The notes: generated by a model not told the origin, from the letters alone. Shown: positions 10,291 through 21,599, counted from the first letter of the stretch. The stretch: DNA of 64,000 bases from Cepaea nemoralis (GCA_014155875.1 JACEFZ010002074.1:1-64000); one strand, 5' to 3'. Numbers and translations are program-made.

Positions 10291-10430
10291 CTCTTTAAGG
10301 CATTCGTCGTTAGTTACTTTGGCAGTCCAAGGAATTCGCAACATTCGTCTAAGGAACCACATCTCTGTATCACCTATCAAAGGAGAAATAAGGTGCCTCC
10401 TTCCCTCCATTAGCCTACGGGACACCCTTG
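10288..10430 (-). pseudogene. LINE-A C-terminal fragment fused to LINE-B
   Basis: In the same minus frame as LINE-B, GDTEMWFLRRMLRIPWTAKV and TNDECLKEAGE precede the junction. The same peptide occurs on the plus strand at about 13188-13270 (TEMWFLRRILRIPWTAKV). The apparent 140-residue chimeric ORF is therefore two LINE families in frame by chance or by template switching. Confidence 0.75.
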
Positions 10431-10439
10431 GGCAAGGTG

Positions 10440-11990
10440 GAGTACCCGTTTAGCCTCCTGATCAGGGTTATGTGAAGCCATGGGTGCAGGTGGTGGATGA
10501 GGTTGTAGATAAGCCGACAGATAGTTGTGGGTTATGGTCTCCAGCTTCACGACGGTAGGCAGAGAATCTCTTTTTTTAGGAGACAATGGCTACGGTCATT
10601 GACCAGTAAGATCACTGCTAAGAAGGAAAGCAATGGCAAACTACCTTCTTTACAGATGCCAAGAACATTATATTTTGCGATATCATCGACATTCAGATAA
10701 ACGGCGTAAATGGGTGCTCCATAGGAGCAGCCTCGCCCGGTAGAAAGATAGTCATGTGCACCAGGTGACTCCAGACTGTCAGCAGGCTACTAGGTGCAAA
10801 AGATTATTATCATTAAAGGTAGGAACCTGGAATGTCAGAACAATGAATGCAGATGGAAAATTGGATAACATCAAACAAGAAATGGGTAGAGAGAATATTA
10901 ATATATTAGGAATGTGTGAAACCAGATGGAGAGGGGCAGGGATCAAGACAGGAGAGGATTGTAAGATTATTTATTCTGGAGGAGAAGAATGGCAAAGAGG
11001 TGTAGCCATTATGTTAGATTGGCAAACATCAAATTCTATTAAAGGTTATTGGGCTGTGTCAGACAGAGTTCTATTAGTAAAATTGAACGGAAGGCCTTTT
11101 AAAATAAATGTCATTCAAATATATGCTCCAACAAGTGAATGCAGTGAAGAAAGTATAGATGAATTTTATAATGATATGGAACATGCTTTGAAGAAATGTA
11201 AAAACTCAGAAATAAATATTATAATGGGTGATTTCAACGCAAAAGTGGGAAATCAAGGCAATGGATACAGTGTATGCAACCATGGTCTCGGAGAGCGAAA
11301 CGAAAGAGGATACAGACTTGTAGAATGGGCAAAAAAAAAAAAAAAAACAAGAAATGGTTGTAGGAAAAACCTGGTTTAAACAGCATCCTAGAAGATTATG
11401 GACATGGAGGAGTCCCGACTGCAGGATTAAAAACCAGATAGACTACATCCTGATTAGCAGAAGGTTTGAAATGAGCTAACAGTCGCAAAAACAGCTCCTA
11501 ATGCTGACTGTTACGGTGATCACAGATTAATTATAGCCACATTGAGGGTAAAGTTAAAGAACGTCAAGTATACAACCAGAAACACTAAATATGATTTGTG
11601 CAACTTGAAAACTGACAAAGAAATAAAAGATAATTTTAACATAGAAATAAAGAACAAATTTGATATATTGTCTGATCTAGAGACACTATTTCAAGATGTG
11701 GATGACCAATGGGAAATGTTGAAGAATTCAATCAGTTTAGCTGCAGAAAAAAACTATTCCAAAATTAAAGAAAGTGGGTTCTTCAGACATGGATGACTGA
11801 AGAAATTTTACAGCTAATGGAAAAAGAAGACAGAACAAAAATAATCCTGCCAAATATTAAGAAATTCACAGAAAAGTCAGAACATTATGTAAGGAGACAA
11901 AAGAAGCATGGCTCGAGAAAAATTGCATAGAAATTGAAAAACAACACAACAGTAAAATTACCAAACTAATGCACAAAAGAATTCAGGAGC
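10440..11990 (+). pseudogene. LINE-A 5' region and endonuclease
   Basis: About 360 bp resembling a LINE 5' UTR leads into a 207-residue frame (10756-11379). It encodes an APE-type endonuclease with KVGTWNVRTMN, ILGMCETRWRGAG (metal-binding Glu), VIQIYAPTSE, INIIMGDFNAKVG (catalytic Asp and Asn) and GLGERNERGYRLVEWA. A 17-A run at 11331-11347 shifts the frame. The remaining IKNQIDYILISRR (S/Q..D..L) and DHRLIIATL (terminal DH) continue in other frames to about 11800, then stops accumulate. Most catalytic residues are present, so decay is moderate. Its RT would be expected downstream but the sequence is replaced at about 11985. Confidence 0.82.
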
Positions 11991-12690
11991 TGAATATTGA
12001 AGAGGGTTGGCTATTAAAGACGACAAAACAAAGAAAATTGATATATTTTGGTCACTTGAAACGTTATATACAAGTAAATGGGCAGATTCTTAAAAACGTG
12101 AATCGGTACAGCTATCTCGTTCGGAACAGTCATAATATCTGATGGGAGATGCCTTGATGAGATTAGAACAAGAAGTGCCATGGCGAAGGTAGCCTTTTGC
12201 AAGATGAAAAACATACTGATCAATAAAAAGATATCAATCGAAACGAGAAAAAGAGTGTTGAATTGCTACATAGAACCTGTAATTTTATATGTATGTGAAG
12301 CGTAGGACAATGAGCAGACAAGCTGAAAAACATGAGATGGCTGTTGAGATTAAGTGTATGAGGAAAATGCAAAGAATACCATGGACAGATAGAAAAACCA
12401 AGTCCTACAAGAAACAAATGAAGATTGTAAACTGATTAGAGACATTAGACGTAGACACCAAAATTTTTTGTGTGTGGGCATGTTATGAGAAGAAATGAAT
12501 TGGAGAACTTGGTGACAACTGGCAAGATCGAAGGGAGGAGACCAAAGGGAAGACCAAGAATTAAATACCTGGATGGCTTGGCCACATGGCATGGTCGAGA
12601 CAGAAACACGGAGCTTATCCACGACTCTGGTGATCGAGTGAGATGGCAGAACATGACCGCCCACGCTTATCGGCATGGCACATGATGGAT
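11985..12690 (+). pseudogene. Composite LINE 3' end (RTE C-terminus joined to LINE-2 3' end)
   Basis: Plus-strand copy of the chimera seen on the minus strand at 14.4-15.1, 40.8-41.5 and 51.9-52.5 kb. ELNIEEGWLLKTTKQ..LIYFGHL (RTE C-terminus) is followed directly by YLG-type text and GRCLDEIRTR..MAKVAFCKMKN. It ends with RRNELENLVTTGKIEGRRPK and HAYRHGT-stop near 12684, then ATGG repeats. Several frameshifts. The fused junction is at about 12058. Confidence 0.78.
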
Positions 12691-12839
12691 GGATGGAAAT
12701 ATTTCACTTGCCCCCTCTTTATTTCTTTCATCAACCCTCTCTTCATTCCCAGTTTTTATAGAACCTCTGCATTTGATTGTGTTTGTTTCCATGAAATACG
12801 ACATATTAGTCTGTATATCCACATCTCCAGGGATTCTAG
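12691..12839. other. No recognisable feature
   Basis: A short pyrimidine-rich linker between two LINE fragments; no repeat match or coding motif identified. Confidence 0.4.
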
Positions 12840-13528
12840 TTGCTCTCCTTGAATATCAAGAAAACAGTAACAATGGTGGTATCAAAGAAACAGGTGACAC
12901 CCATATGTGAAATAGAAATAGAAGGGAAAATTCTTCACAAAGTGGATAGTTTTAAATATCTAGGGACATTTATAACATCAGATGGAAGATGCACAACAGA
13001 GATCAAGAACAGAATAGGGCAAGCAAAGGCTGCATTTCAAAAAATGAAGAATATCTTATGCAATTAGTCGCTATCATTGAATGTAAGAAAGAGAGTGCTG
13101 AGGTGCTATAAAGAACCTGTTTTGCTGTGTGGCTGTGAATCTTGGAACATACATGAACAAATTAGGAAGAGATTAGAAGCAACAGAGATGTGGTTCCTTA
13201 GACGAATATTGCGAATTCCTTGGACTGCCAAAGTAACTAACGACGAATGCCTTAAAGAGGCTGGCGAAACTAGAACATTATATACAACAATAAGAAAGAG
13301 ACAAACAGCTTTTTGTTGGGTCATGTGATGAGAAGAGAGGCGCTGGAGAACATCGTGACAACTGGAAAGATCGAGGGGAAGAAAGGCAGAGGCAGACCAC
13401 GAGAAATGATGCTGGATGGATTGCGACGGTGGCATGGAGGTATATCAACGACAAAGTTGATCCAGAAAACCAAGGACAGAGATCTGTGGAGAGTCATGAA
13501 CGCCTATGCCAGTCGGCACGGCACTTGA
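12840..13528 (+). pseudogene. LINE-A RT C-terminal half
   Basis: Two frames: 12840-13067 gives LNIKKTVTMVVSKKQ, IEIEGKILHKVDSFKYLGTF and TSDGRCTTEIKNRI (thumb, with the YLG motif); 13077-13328 and 13313-13528 give LRCYKEPVLLCGCESW, TEMWFLRRILRIPWTAKV, LGHVMRREALENIVTTGKIE, RGRPREMMLDGLRRWHGG and the end NAYASRHGT-stop. This looks like the C-terminus matching the endonuclease at 10.7-11.8 kb. The catalytic palm is missing from this stretch. Confidence 0.78.
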
Positions 13529-13539
13529 TGATGATGATA

Positions 13540-13720
13540 TAGGGAGAAGAGATCCGGTGACATGACACACCCCTGTCGTACTCCTAGCTTTATCTGTTCA
13601 TACCTTCCCTCTTTATTTTCCATTTTAATTGCTCCTACTTGGTAATGGTTCCAATAAATATTCTTTATTATTCTTAAATTATCTTTCCCATCAATGTTGA
13701 TATCTTCCAACATATAACGA
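13540..13720 (-). pseudogene. LINE RT fragment (motif B)
   Basis: Minus-strand translation reads INIDGKDNLRIIKNIYWNHY, then EQIKLGVRQGCVMSPDLFS, the motif B signature (GVRQGC..SP.LF). It ends at about 13555. This is the inverted counterpart of 9907-9988. Confidence 0.75.
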
Positions 13721-14265
13721 TAAATCATCCAATTTAACAGCGAATGCATTTCCCTAGCTGCTTAGAGCATATTTAAAAGATCATAATAACATAATAGTAA
13801 TGCTTTGATTGAGCATTACACTTAATAATTTTGATTAAGCATTCTGCGGAATTACAAGATATTTACAAGAAAAAAACACTTAGATAAGCAATGAGTAGGG
13901 GACAGAACCATCTAATTAGTGTTACAAGGGAGATAACTTGAATGTTTTAAAAAAAAACAAACAAATGATTTACTAGCTATGATAAATAATAACCAACTTA
14001 AACTTCTCAAAAATTCTATTAGAAAGAAAACATTTACTACAGAAGTAAAATATATTACTGCCAATACAATCCTTTTAATTGTATTATATAAAATGTATTA
14101 AATAATTACATACTTACATTTTATAATTGAATTTTTAATCATACATTTATTTCTAAAATGTTATTTGTAAACTTTCAATGTAACGATTCGGAAATTTCAT
14201 GTACGAAGATTTTTTTACTGGCCTCCTAGGGCCACAAATTAAAAAAAAAAAAAAGGGTGGACAGA
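13700..14265. repeat. AT-rich repeat segment shared by three composite loci
   Basis: About 560 bp with GATAAATCATCCAATTTAAC, TAGCTGCTTAGAGCATATTT, GATAAGCAATGAGTAGGGGA and GGCCTCCTAGGGCCAC blocks. The same order of blocks recurs at 40140-40660 and 51150-51690, and the first part is inverted at 9776-9910. No coding motif. In each large copy it is contiguous with the LINE-2 3' end, so it may be that element's long 3' region or a separate insertion next to it. Confidence 0.8.
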
Positions 14266-15365
14266 AAATTAACCATGCGTCCGACACACCCATCTGGAGA
14301 TTACCTGCCACGTCTTGCACCCATCTTCTCTTTGGACTTCCTTTCCTCTCTTCCCAGGCATATATACCCCTCCTTTATTGTTCTCTCCAAACTTTCGTGA
14401 CGTTTCCATCCATCCATCCATCATGTGCCATGCCGATAAGCGTGGGCGGTCATGTTCTGCCATCTCACTCGATCACCAGAGTCGTGGATCAGCTCCATGT
14501 TTCTGTCTCGACCATGCCATGTGGCCAAGCCATCCAGGTATTTAATTCTTGGTCTTCCCTTTGGTCTCCTCCCTTCGATCTTGCCAGTTGTCACCAAGTT
14601 CTCCAATTCATTTCTTCTCATAACATGCCCAAAAAATGTTGACTGTCTACGTCTAATGTCTCTAATCAGTTTACGATCTTCATTTGTTTCTTGGAGGACT
14701 TGTTCATTTGTCTTTCTATCTGTCCATGGTATTCTTTGCATTTTCGTCAGAAACCACATTTCCACAGCCATCAGCTGTTTTTCAGCTTGACCGCTTATTT
14801 GTCCACGCTTCACATCCATACAAAAGTATACGTTCTATGTAGCACTTCAACACTCTTTTTCTCGTTTCAATTGATATATTTTTATTGGTCAGTATGTTTT
14901 GGTTTTCATCTTGCAAAATGCTACTTTCGCAATGGCAATTCTTGTTCTAATCTCTTCAAGGCATCTCCCATCAGATGTTATGGCTGTGCCGAGATAACTG
15001 TATCGATACACTTGCTTAAGAATCTGCCCATTTACTTGTATATAACGTGTCAAGTGACCAAAATATATCAATTTCCTTTGTTTTGTCGTCTTTAATAGCC
15101 AACCCTCTTCAATATTCATCTCTTGAAGTATGGATGCATTTGTCCTTTTCTTTACCCAAGGTATTCTTAGAACCCGTCATAACATTTATATTCAAAAGCA
15201 TTTATGCGCGGTTCAGCTTGTTTAGTAAGTGTCCAGGTCTCACAGGTGTATGTTGCAATGGAAAAATGCATGCTCTTAAAAATCTAATTTTTGTAGTTCT
15301 GTCTGTCCCACTCCATAATTTATTAAAGTTGTTTTAGTCTTTGAAGAGCAATTGATAGTCGTCGT
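14266..15365 (-). pseudogene. Composite LINE 3' region, copy 3
   Basis: On the minus strand, from high to low: RTE thumb/C-terminus (to about 15060), GWLLKTTKQRKLIYFGHLTR, the junction to QVNGQILKQVYRYSYLGT, AITSDGRCLEEIRTRIAIAK, a 132-residue frame (14421-14819) with VEMWFLTKMQRIPWTDRK and GKIEGRRPKGRPRIKYLDG, and the end HAYRHGT. The 3' UTR begins with ATGG repeats and passes to 14266. Upstream truncation at about 15365 joins an I-like LINE. Confidence 0.82.
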
Positions 15366-16730
15366 ATGTCTTTGACATACCTCTGCCCATTTTTCACCTT
15401 TAACCACCTTGACCAGTTTTTTGAAATAGTTTACTTTTGTTTGCATCTCTCTTTCTGAGTGCATGCAGGGACTAGGATGACCAGCTCTGTTCTTCTTGGC
15501 ATTTTTCCATCTCCTTACAGCACTGCGCTTATCCACTCAGGCCTCCTCCAACTCGAAATTCAACCAAGGTGGCTGCTCCCAGCTTTTTTTTTCCTGCCCT
15601 GAAGCTTTCTGCGCTTGTCACGTCTTATTTTAATCACCATATCTTGTCAAACTAGTACAACTTATGTACTGTCAAACTGGAAAGTCTTGATCGTTAACTT
15701 GTGCTGCCTGGTTCTGCTTTTCTCCACCAATATGCTGCAAGTGTGGTGGTCGCTGCCGTGGTGCCCTATGACACCCTATCTACACACTGTAGTGAATGAA
15801 GTAGAAACCAGCGCCAGGACAATAGCACTGTCCTCATCACCTGGACGGCTTGCCGTCCTGGTGACACAGCCGTTGTTGATACAAACCAGGTCAATGGTTT
15901 CAAGTGCAGTCTCGAGCCCCTCCCCCTGTGTGTTGGAGGAAATGTTTCCCCATGATCTGCCTTCAGCGTTGAAATCACCACAGTAAATAACATTTCTCTC
16001 GTGACCTAATATGTCACTTAAGCACTGCCACTTCTGGGAATCCATACTCACGTTGCGGACATAAACATTAACCAACACGAATGGTAGACCGGATTGAACT
16101 CTTACCGCCTGTATTTGTATGTCAAAACTGTCCCAACTGGACATGTTTAGCTCTGACGCCACCATACTGTCGCGGATGAGAATCGCCGTTCCCAGTTGTT
16201 GTCTGTTGTAGAAACATTTGAAGCGGCAATTCGGAGTAGCTGATCATCCAGTCTCGTCTCCTGGAGCGCTACAATGTCATTCATGTAAACCAGGTTTTCT
16301 AGAATAGGGCCCCGTTGTTTTACGCTGGCGCAGTTCCAATAGAGAATACGGATATTTCTGAGGCCCAGACGGTAACACTTGAGTCTAAAACGACTTAAAC
16401 CACCACGCTTACCTTTCCGTTTTTTGCGTGCCCGACGCACACGTCGCCTTGTTAGGTTGACTGCCCACAGCTCGGAGAACACATGTTGTTCTGCCATGTT
16501 GAAAATACCGAACACCACAGAACCACACATGCTGCGAAAACTTCACTCAAAGATTGCTTCGCTCGATGCACGAAACTCCGTAGCATCGGCGCAGATCTTG
16601 AGTAGAAACTCATGGTTTTACATCCCGGCACACAAATTACATGCAAGAGATGAAAAAATCCATCTCCTACATTAAAAAGTTAACGGTCACAAAACAACAC
16701 GACCGTTAGTCGCCATTTTGACCGGAACCA
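15366..16730 (-). pseudogene. I-like LINE endonuclease region
   Basis: Minus-strand frames: 16530-16147 begins with a basic stretch, then IRILYWNCASVKQRGPIL (first strand of an APE endonuclease) and DIVALQETRLDD (metal-binding Glu). The following frame (16165-15776, open further upstream) has FVLVNVYVRN, VIYCGDFNAEGRSWGN (catalytic Asp and Asn) and a DLVCINNGCVTRTASRPGDE segment. One frameshift near 16200 separates them. The linker KRSAVRRWKNAKKNRAGHPS lies at 15536-15400. RT is missing: the copy is cut at 15366. The endonuclease style fits the RNase H LINE remains at 9.2 and 39.7 kb, possibly one family. Confidence 0.8.
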
Positions 16731-16768
16731 GTGTTATTCCATGTTCAGATTTTGTGGAATGTCAACAT

Positions 16769-16769
<1 letters not shown>

Positions 16770-16816
<47 letters not shown>

Positions 16817-16835
16817 GTTTGTTTGTTTGTTTGTT
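16770..16835 (+). repeat. (GTT)n then (GTTT)n microsatellite
   Basis: About 15 GTT units followed by GTTT units. Confidence 0.95.
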
Positions 16836-16927
16836 TTTTGGCCCGGGATGTTATAAGAACTTTTATGTAAAATATTATTTCAAAAGTCCAGATTTTCTTC
16901 AGTAGACTTTATAGACTGGACACACGA

Positions 16928-16995
16928 ATTTGGGAGAGGGAGAGAGGGAGGGTGAGAGAGTGGGGAAATAGAGAGAGAGGGGGAGAGATGGAAAA
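16928..16995 (+). repeat. GA-rich low-complexity tract
   Basis: Purine-rich GAGAG/GGGAG tract without a clean period. Confidence 0.8.
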
Positions 16996-17439
16996 GAGAT
17001 GTTTCTTCGATGCTCAGATCTTGTGAATACCAGTATTTTTCTTCTTAACCCAGGATTTTCTAAGAAGTTTATTACCAAAATGCTCGATGTTTAAACATTG
17101 GCAGGAATAATTGTTAATAAAGAAAGTAAATTTTCAGAAATAACAGCTCTTATAATTGGCATCAATGTAAATACAGTTCACAATATATATCAGAATGTCA
17201 CACAAGGATATATGCTATTACCTCATTTGTTTACATTATAAGGTGACAATGTTGCTAGATAAAAGTGGCGTTCATTTGAAATCAGTTCGTGCCGTACCGC
17301 GCGTAATTGCGTACGTTGTACATGATCATGTCATAGTCATATGATAAGTACTGACCGATGAGTAAAAAAGCAAGTGCTTATCTTCCCATTATGCATAAGT
17401 TCTGTTTCTGACCGTTGAGAAAATGGTTGGGTTGATCCA

Positions 17440-17545
17440 AAATCCGTCCAAAGAAGGTTTTGACCCAAGGGTACGTAACAACTCCCCGCAATCACATCTG
17501 AAAAAAACACTCCGGATGAACGCAAAGAAGAAGACGAAGTACCCA
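17440..17545 (+). mobile_element. 3'-terminal fragment of GAA-tailed retroelement
   Basis: TTTTGACCCAAGGGTACGTA, CGCAATCACATCTGAAAAA and CACTCCGGATGAACGCAAAG with a GAAGAAGACGAAG tail match the 3' ends at 7128-7200 (inverse), 21215-21290 and 58290-58395. This is a 5'-truncated copy of about 100 bp, as expected for target-primed reverse transcription. Confidence 0.75.
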
Positions 17546-19365
17546 CTTTTCCCCACGCCGTCTCTGGGGCCACATTTTAAGGCGAGTGAGGGGGTTTTCC
17601 CGAGTAAAAAGAGTTAGGACCGTCTTCTGGGTCCTTGAGATGTTATGTATCGGGATTGTCATGAACTTCCTGGGTCCCGAGAATCATAGCTCAACTCTTT
17701 GAATGTGCGTAGATACTTGCTGTTGTAAATCGCACACTCTGATAATCTCGGAGAATGGTGAGTTACCATCACTTTCGTGAGGTAATTCTCGGAGATATTC
17801 GGCGACTTCCGTGAGTGTGTGATACTTCCGGACTCAATCCGAACTGGTCATTCGGTAGCCAGTCATCAAGAAGTGAGGCCGCTTTATAGCCAGTTGTGTA
17901 TTAGACATCTGGGATAATGCCCTACAGAAGAGGTTGTTGAAGCTATCCTTTCACGGCCGTTCCTTCCATACTAGGCAACTCTTGTGGCACTAGAGATTGA
18001 TCTACAGTGGAGGTTCAGTCTGGCATTGAGACGAGAGGCCGTGTCTTCGACCAGCTGTATCATGTTGACTTTTTGGGGATCCCGAGGGGGACCTACACCC
18101 GAGGGCTTGATGAACCTACCGGGTCGCTGTCTGTTGCATAGGTTCCTAAGTTTAAAGGTAACACATTTACACGCGGCGTCGCTTAACTAAGTTGTATTTC
18201 AGTTGTGGTTCAATTATCAACCAGGCCGGGCGGTTGCGCCGTAGCATGTGTTCTGAACGAGATGTACACGTTGTCCTCGGGTCAGCGGACACCAGTGTAA
18301 GTCAAGTATCGACCAGGCACGCCAGTTGTGTAGCCAGCCTGTGTGTTTATTATAACTTAGAGATTAACGTGTGGGCTAAGTTCAGCAGACAAGACTGAAT
18401 GTATTTCGCTAGCCAGCTCAGTTGAGTAGTCTGGTGGAAGCAAATTATCAACACATTCGAAGCCATATCTTAATAATTGGGTACATTAGGGAAATACTGT
18501 TCAGATAGAAGAATTCCTCTTGAACAGAGCTTTAATTTGATTACCCTATTGTGTAGGTTTGACATTAGTTCTTTTCCATCATCATCATGTGGTGGATTGA
18601 AACAAGTACTTATCAGTCAGCACCCCGTGACGCAAGAGAACCACAACGTGCAGTGAACACCCGACTATGTAGGAAGGCTATAAGCGGTGAAGTGATTAGT
18701 GATACCCAGGCTTGTGTTATTTAACAGGGTGTAGTCCAGGGGGACAAGATATCTTCACATCCACTATGGGTTAATTCACCTTAGGCCAGTATAAGCGGTG
18801 GGAGGATACCCACTCATGTAATGCGTGTGTATTTCATCAGTGTTATCTGACTCCATACTTCTTTTGATGAGAAAGGAGTAATTGGTCGGGCGGGTCTATC
18901 TTTCTTCGGTTTCTATACTTTCATCGGAACCAGATTGCTTGAAGTGGTTGATTCGACACAATTCCTAGGCAGCCTAAGGAATGTAATTGTGTGATGAGTG
19001 TCTATCTATATACATACGCCCACACACAACAGAAATCCAGGTATCCGAGGAAGAAGGGTGGAAAGCGACAAACACAAGAACACCAAACTCTTCTGTTGTT
19101 TGTCTGGTCTTAAATTCAGTATTTCAGGTAGTTACCATTGCAGCCTGAGCATCTTCCAGTAACCTTGGATGTGTCACAGAGTACTTACCTGAGGTATCCT
19201 GATATGCTTATCTACTTTTCGGATGCGACAATTTGTGAATAAGAAAGATTATCCAGGCCATAACACTTGATGATTTCTATAGGAGGTATGGCACTTTACC
19301 ATCCTCAGGAATGGACCCTGTCACTATATCTATTATCTACTAGGTATGAGATGGTAGAGACCGCC
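17546..19365. other. Unclassified sequence, about 1.8 kb
   Basis: No frame longer than about 70 codons, no protein motif and no obvious match to other parts of this window. GC is nearer balanced than in the flanking LINEs. It could be the body of an unknown repeat, an LTR or host DNA. Confidence 0.4.
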
Positions 19366-20432
19366 CCCGCCCCCACCCCCGATGTGTCTCCACCTTGCCG
19401 CGGAGGGAGGATTGTGTGTCCCAGTGACCCCAAGCGCTATGCCGATGGATATATAACTACATGTCGGACAGCTCTTGAAATAGGGACCAGACTAAGAGAG
19501 ACACAACCTGCTGCTTTGCTGGTAGACTGAGGATAGCAGTCAAAAGCTCAAATCAGGTGCATTAAGCCTCCAATACTTGGTCCAGTCACATACCCTAAGG
19601 CTACTATCTGAGAGATATGGCTAAACGCCTCTAAGTCACTAACCCCTGGATGTGAGAGCCGGGCCGATACCAACATTTTGCAAAACGGAGGTGAGATGCT
19701 GAGCACGCTACATGCTTATTTCATATACTTGTTCGAAGGCTTTCAGCTGGGGGATATGAGGGATCCCCGGATGAGAGGGCCTGGCCGTCTCTCGCTCACT
19801 GGTGCCCGGAGGTAAGGTGCTGAGCCGGCAGCACATGTAGCCTACCTCGTGAGCGAGTACTAAAGGTAGAGAAGTACCCCAGTCGCACGAAATGGTTACG
19901 GAAAATGTCCTTTTCTATACTGCTAGAGTGAGTTCAGTCAAAGACGAAAAACGTCTCATTAACACGAAATGGAACGCTTGGCTAGCGAATCCAATGCGTG
20001 GAAATCCGAAGCTAAAACTTACCTAGTTGATGTCGTCCGCAGACTGACCGTTCCTGATTTGTGCGGGGAGCTGTGAGTGGCTAACGAAAAGCCCAATATA
20101 TAGAAGTGAGGAATTAAAGCAACCATGAGCAGGATATGGCGATTCCTCGGGTGAGCCCAGTCTCAGAGCAATATGTACCGGCTCTGCAATTATGGAAGCC
20201 TCCTTGAATCGTGGGGAATGCCCATGGTCTGCCCCTGCCTTCCCTTGAGGGTTGACCGTGATGTCTTTTACCGTTCTACCTTGATTAGCTGAGATGTGGG
20301 CGACACCACAACAGTAAGAGTCTAACGTGCCTCGAAACCCGAGGAAGGCTAACCTCATTAAAAAAAATGCCCGCCGAAGACGAAAGTGCCGTCCTACGGG
20401 TTGGAAAATAAAAATTAGCACTATGCAATTAC

Positions 20433-20682
20433 TTTTTTTTTCTTTCTTTTTTCCGCGTTTCCATCCTGTTTCAGGATATTGCGGTCAACACCAGCATCTT
20501 TCAGCTGTATGTTGATTCCTAGGCTAGATTACGCTCATCAGCACGCCACGACTTTCTGAGCGACCGGCTCCATACTCTCATAAGTCACTTTTGCAATTCG
20601 AACCACTGCTAATTCTCGTCGCGTCACGTGACGAGAGTATTCGGGGTTAGCGGAGAAAGCTGCTAACTCTCGGCCATGGAGC
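20433..20682 (-). mobile_element. tRNA-derived SINE with poly(A) tail
   Basis: Poly(T) at 20433-20452 on the plus strand is the minus-strand A tail. The minus-strand head GGCTCCATGGCCGAGAGTTA resembles the 5' half of class II tRNA genes (TGGCCGAG box A). About 80 nt later GGTTCGAATTG is a good B box. The segment between can hold a long variable arm (CTCTCGTCACGTGACGCGACGAGA), as in tRNA-Ser or tRNA-Leu. The body ends GTGTTGACCGCAATATCCTG. It is inserted exactly where the 57.78-kb copy of the host element runs uninterrupted (ATTTACGTCCGAGTG), so the empty site is visible in this window. Confidence 0.8.
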
Positions 20683-21280
20683 CGTCCGAGTGAAATGTCT
20701 TTCGTGCTAGTGAACAGCTCTGACTACCTAGTTCTCCGAATGCCTCTCGTGGCCGGAACAGCTCTGACTAGGTAGTTTTCGAATGTCCTGCGTGCCTGGA
20801 AAAGCTCTGACGGGCACAGCGACAAGCACATGTCCGAATCGAAAACTCGCTGAGTGGATACCATCTGCAGTCCGACTGTCCCTGGTTTGTGCTGAGAGCG
20901 ACCCATAGCGAACGAAAGGCCTAATATATTGAAGTGAGGAATTAAAGCAGCCATGAGCAGGACGTGGTGATTCCCTCGGTGATCCCAGGACCAGAACGAT
21001 ATGTGTCGGCTCTGCAACTATGGAAGCCTCCGTTGGATGGCGGATAATGCCCATGGACTGTGCCTGCCTTCCACTGAGGGCTGATCGTGAAGGTTTCGAC
21101 CGTTCTACTTTGACCAGCTGGAATGTAAACAGCACCACAAAAGTGAGAGTCTCCCGGGAATGCAACCTGGTCAAAAATGCACGCTGAAGTCGGATGTATT
21201 GGCCTAAGGGTTTCAGCCCAAGGGTGCCTAACTTAGTACACAACGCAATCACATCTGAAAAAACACTCCGGATGATCGCA

Positions 21281-21560
21281 GAAGAAGAAGAAGAAGAAGA
21301 AGAAGAAGAAGAAGAAGAAGAAGAAGAAGAAGAAGAAGAAGAAGAAGAAGAAGAAGAAGAAGAAGAAGAAGAAGAAGAAGAAGAAGAAGAAGAAGAAGAA
21401 GAAGAAGAAGAAGAAGAAGAAGAAGAAGAAGAAGAAGAGGAAGAGGGAGAGGAAGAGGAGGAAGAGGAAGAGGAAGAGGAAGAGGGAGAGGAGGAAGAAG
21501 AAGAAGAAGAAGAAGAAGAAGAAGAAGAAGAAGAAGAAGAAGAAGAAGAAGAAGAAGAAG
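21281..21560 (+). repeat. (GAA)n microsatellite, 280 bp, from a retroelement tail
   Basis: About 93 GAA units with a GAG/GGA-enriched centre (21437-21492). It begins exactly where the GAA-tailed element ends, so the microsatellite grew from the 3' tail. The poly-Glu and poly-Ser frames are artefacts. Confidence 0.97.
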
Positions 21561-21599
21561 GTAGGGAATGTGTCATCCTATCTACTATTTATCAGGGAT

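Larger units (their letters stand above)
19366..21560 (+). mobile_element. GAA-tailed non-coding retroelement (copy 2, long form)
   Basis: Plus-strand copy whose head GTGTCTCCACCTTGCCGCGG (19383 on) and tail CACTCCGGATGATCGCAGAA plus a long (GAA)n match the copies at 7.1-8.7 and 57.0-58.4 kb. In order it holds a head block (shared TCGGACAGCT, GGGGGATATGAGGGATCCCC, GAGCCGGCAGCACATGTAGC), module A2 (about 20040-20300), a bridge with CCTCGAAACCCGAGGAAGGC, an inserted SINE (20433-20682), a linker with TCCGAGTGAAATGTC, module A1 (about 20880-21150) and the tail. Without the SINE the body is about 1.65 kb before GAA. No protein motif was found in any frame. The serine-rich 282-codon minus frame is GAA-derived. 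Confidence 0.85.
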
